This document shows, piece after piece, positions 14,886 to 14,963 of a DNA stretch of 14,963 nt. Position numbers and translations under genes: made by a program. Position 1 is the stretch's first letter, and every line of letters begins with the position of its first letter. The notes under the pieces are model-generated. The model saw nothing but the letters and a program-made list of their open reading frames with translations. It did no database searches and was not told the origin of the DNA. Where the stretch lies: positions 1 to 14,963 of the forward strand of contig JBDNFP010000427.1 of assembly GCA_041689775.1 (NCBI GenBank). Direction: 5' to 3'. This stretch comes from JBDNFP01 sp041689775 (GTDB lineage: Bacteria; Bacteroidota; Bacteroidia; Cytophagales; Spirosomataceae).

Positions 14886-14963
14886 GGTAATGGATTATAT
14901 GGGTTGATTTCGCTATATTGGTGTCATGCTACATACTCATCCGATCCTGTGCCCCCATTGCGA
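14886..14963 (+). mobile_element. left end of a probable IS1-family insertion sequence, runs off the window
   Basis: HsdR similarity ends at 14885. From 14886 the sequence starts GGTAATGGATTATATGG, resembling the GGTGATG start of IS1 ends (remembered, not aligned). After about 40 bases comes an ATG (14926) opening a frame with a CPHC cysteine pair at the position where IS1 InsA has CPSC. The 8-9 bases before the junction (AGACCTATT, 14877-14885) would be the predicted target duplication. The right end and the duplication copy are outside the window. Confidence 0.5.
14926..14963 (+). CDS. start of a probable IS1-type transposase frame (InsA-like), partial
   Basis: Only 12 full codons are visible: MLHTHPILCPHC. 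The CPxC pair near the N-terminus suggests a zinc-binding domain as in IS1 InsA and related transposases. Position relative to the element end (40 bases in) fits the IS1 layout. The product runs off the window edge, so the family stays tentative. Confidence 0.4.
   Translation, partial: MLHTHPILCPHC

Noticed and set aside
12688..14963. attachment-site duplication of the tRNA-Ser 3' end
   Set aside because: No second copy of the T-loop/acceptor sequence was found within the window.
1..14963. CRISPR array, toxin-antitoxin pair, retron or biosynthetic cluster
   Set aside because: No regularly spaced repeats and no genes of these systems were seen. The window is mostly housekeeping genes with intact families.

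Overview
The window looks like chromosomal DNA of a Bacteroidota bacterium, probably of the Cytophagales (Spirosoma/Dyadobacter-like). The reasons are promoters of the TTG-N19/20-TAnnTTTG type characteristic of the phylum, the small PurL type, a Suf-only Fe-S cluster set with an MIP18-type SufT and a bacilliredoxin, and a long Bacteroidota-style arginine deiminase next to CtlX. The genus is an inference from protein style. No 16S or marker search was possible.

Layout. (1) 1-975, + strand: a short helical protein of unknown function with an unclear 5' end, then a BON-LysM protein of the Kbp/YgaU type behind a clear promoter. A perfect 30-bp palindrome (1001-1030) forms a shared terminator between this gene and the converging genes. 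(2) 1064-2170, - strand: a VWA/MIDAS protein. (3) 2362-7325, - strand: an Fe-S assembly cluster reading sufC-sufD-sufS-sufE-sufT-brxA. SufS and SufE mobilise cysteine sulfur, SufC and SufD are scaffold-complex components, SufT helps maturation and BrxA is a thiol-disulfide protein. The scaffold gene sufB is not next to sufC, which is unusual. (4) 7326-7572: a divergent intergenic region with the sufC promoter, a 15-bp operator-like inverted repeat and several hairpins ending in a terminator-like stem. (5) 7573-10079, + strand: arginine deiminase followed by CtlX, which together could convert arginine to citrulline and then ornithine. (6) 10183-12459, - strand: purL, sharing a bidirectional terminator with ctlX. 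(7) 12623-12707: tRNA-Ser(UGA) with its own terminator. (8) 13022-14885, + strand: a type I restriction hsdR that is broken by two +1 frameshifts. It is interrupted at about 14886 by what looks like the left end of an IS1-family element, whose transposase reading frame runs off the window.

The housekeeping part (1-12707) looks ordinary and intact, and the part downstream of the tRNA looks like an accessory region in decay. I saw no clear evidence of a wholly new multi-gene system. The points most worth a second look are the decaying hsdR/IS junction, the sufB-less suf cluster, the structured leader upstream of the arginine deiminase, and the ADI-CtlX pair.
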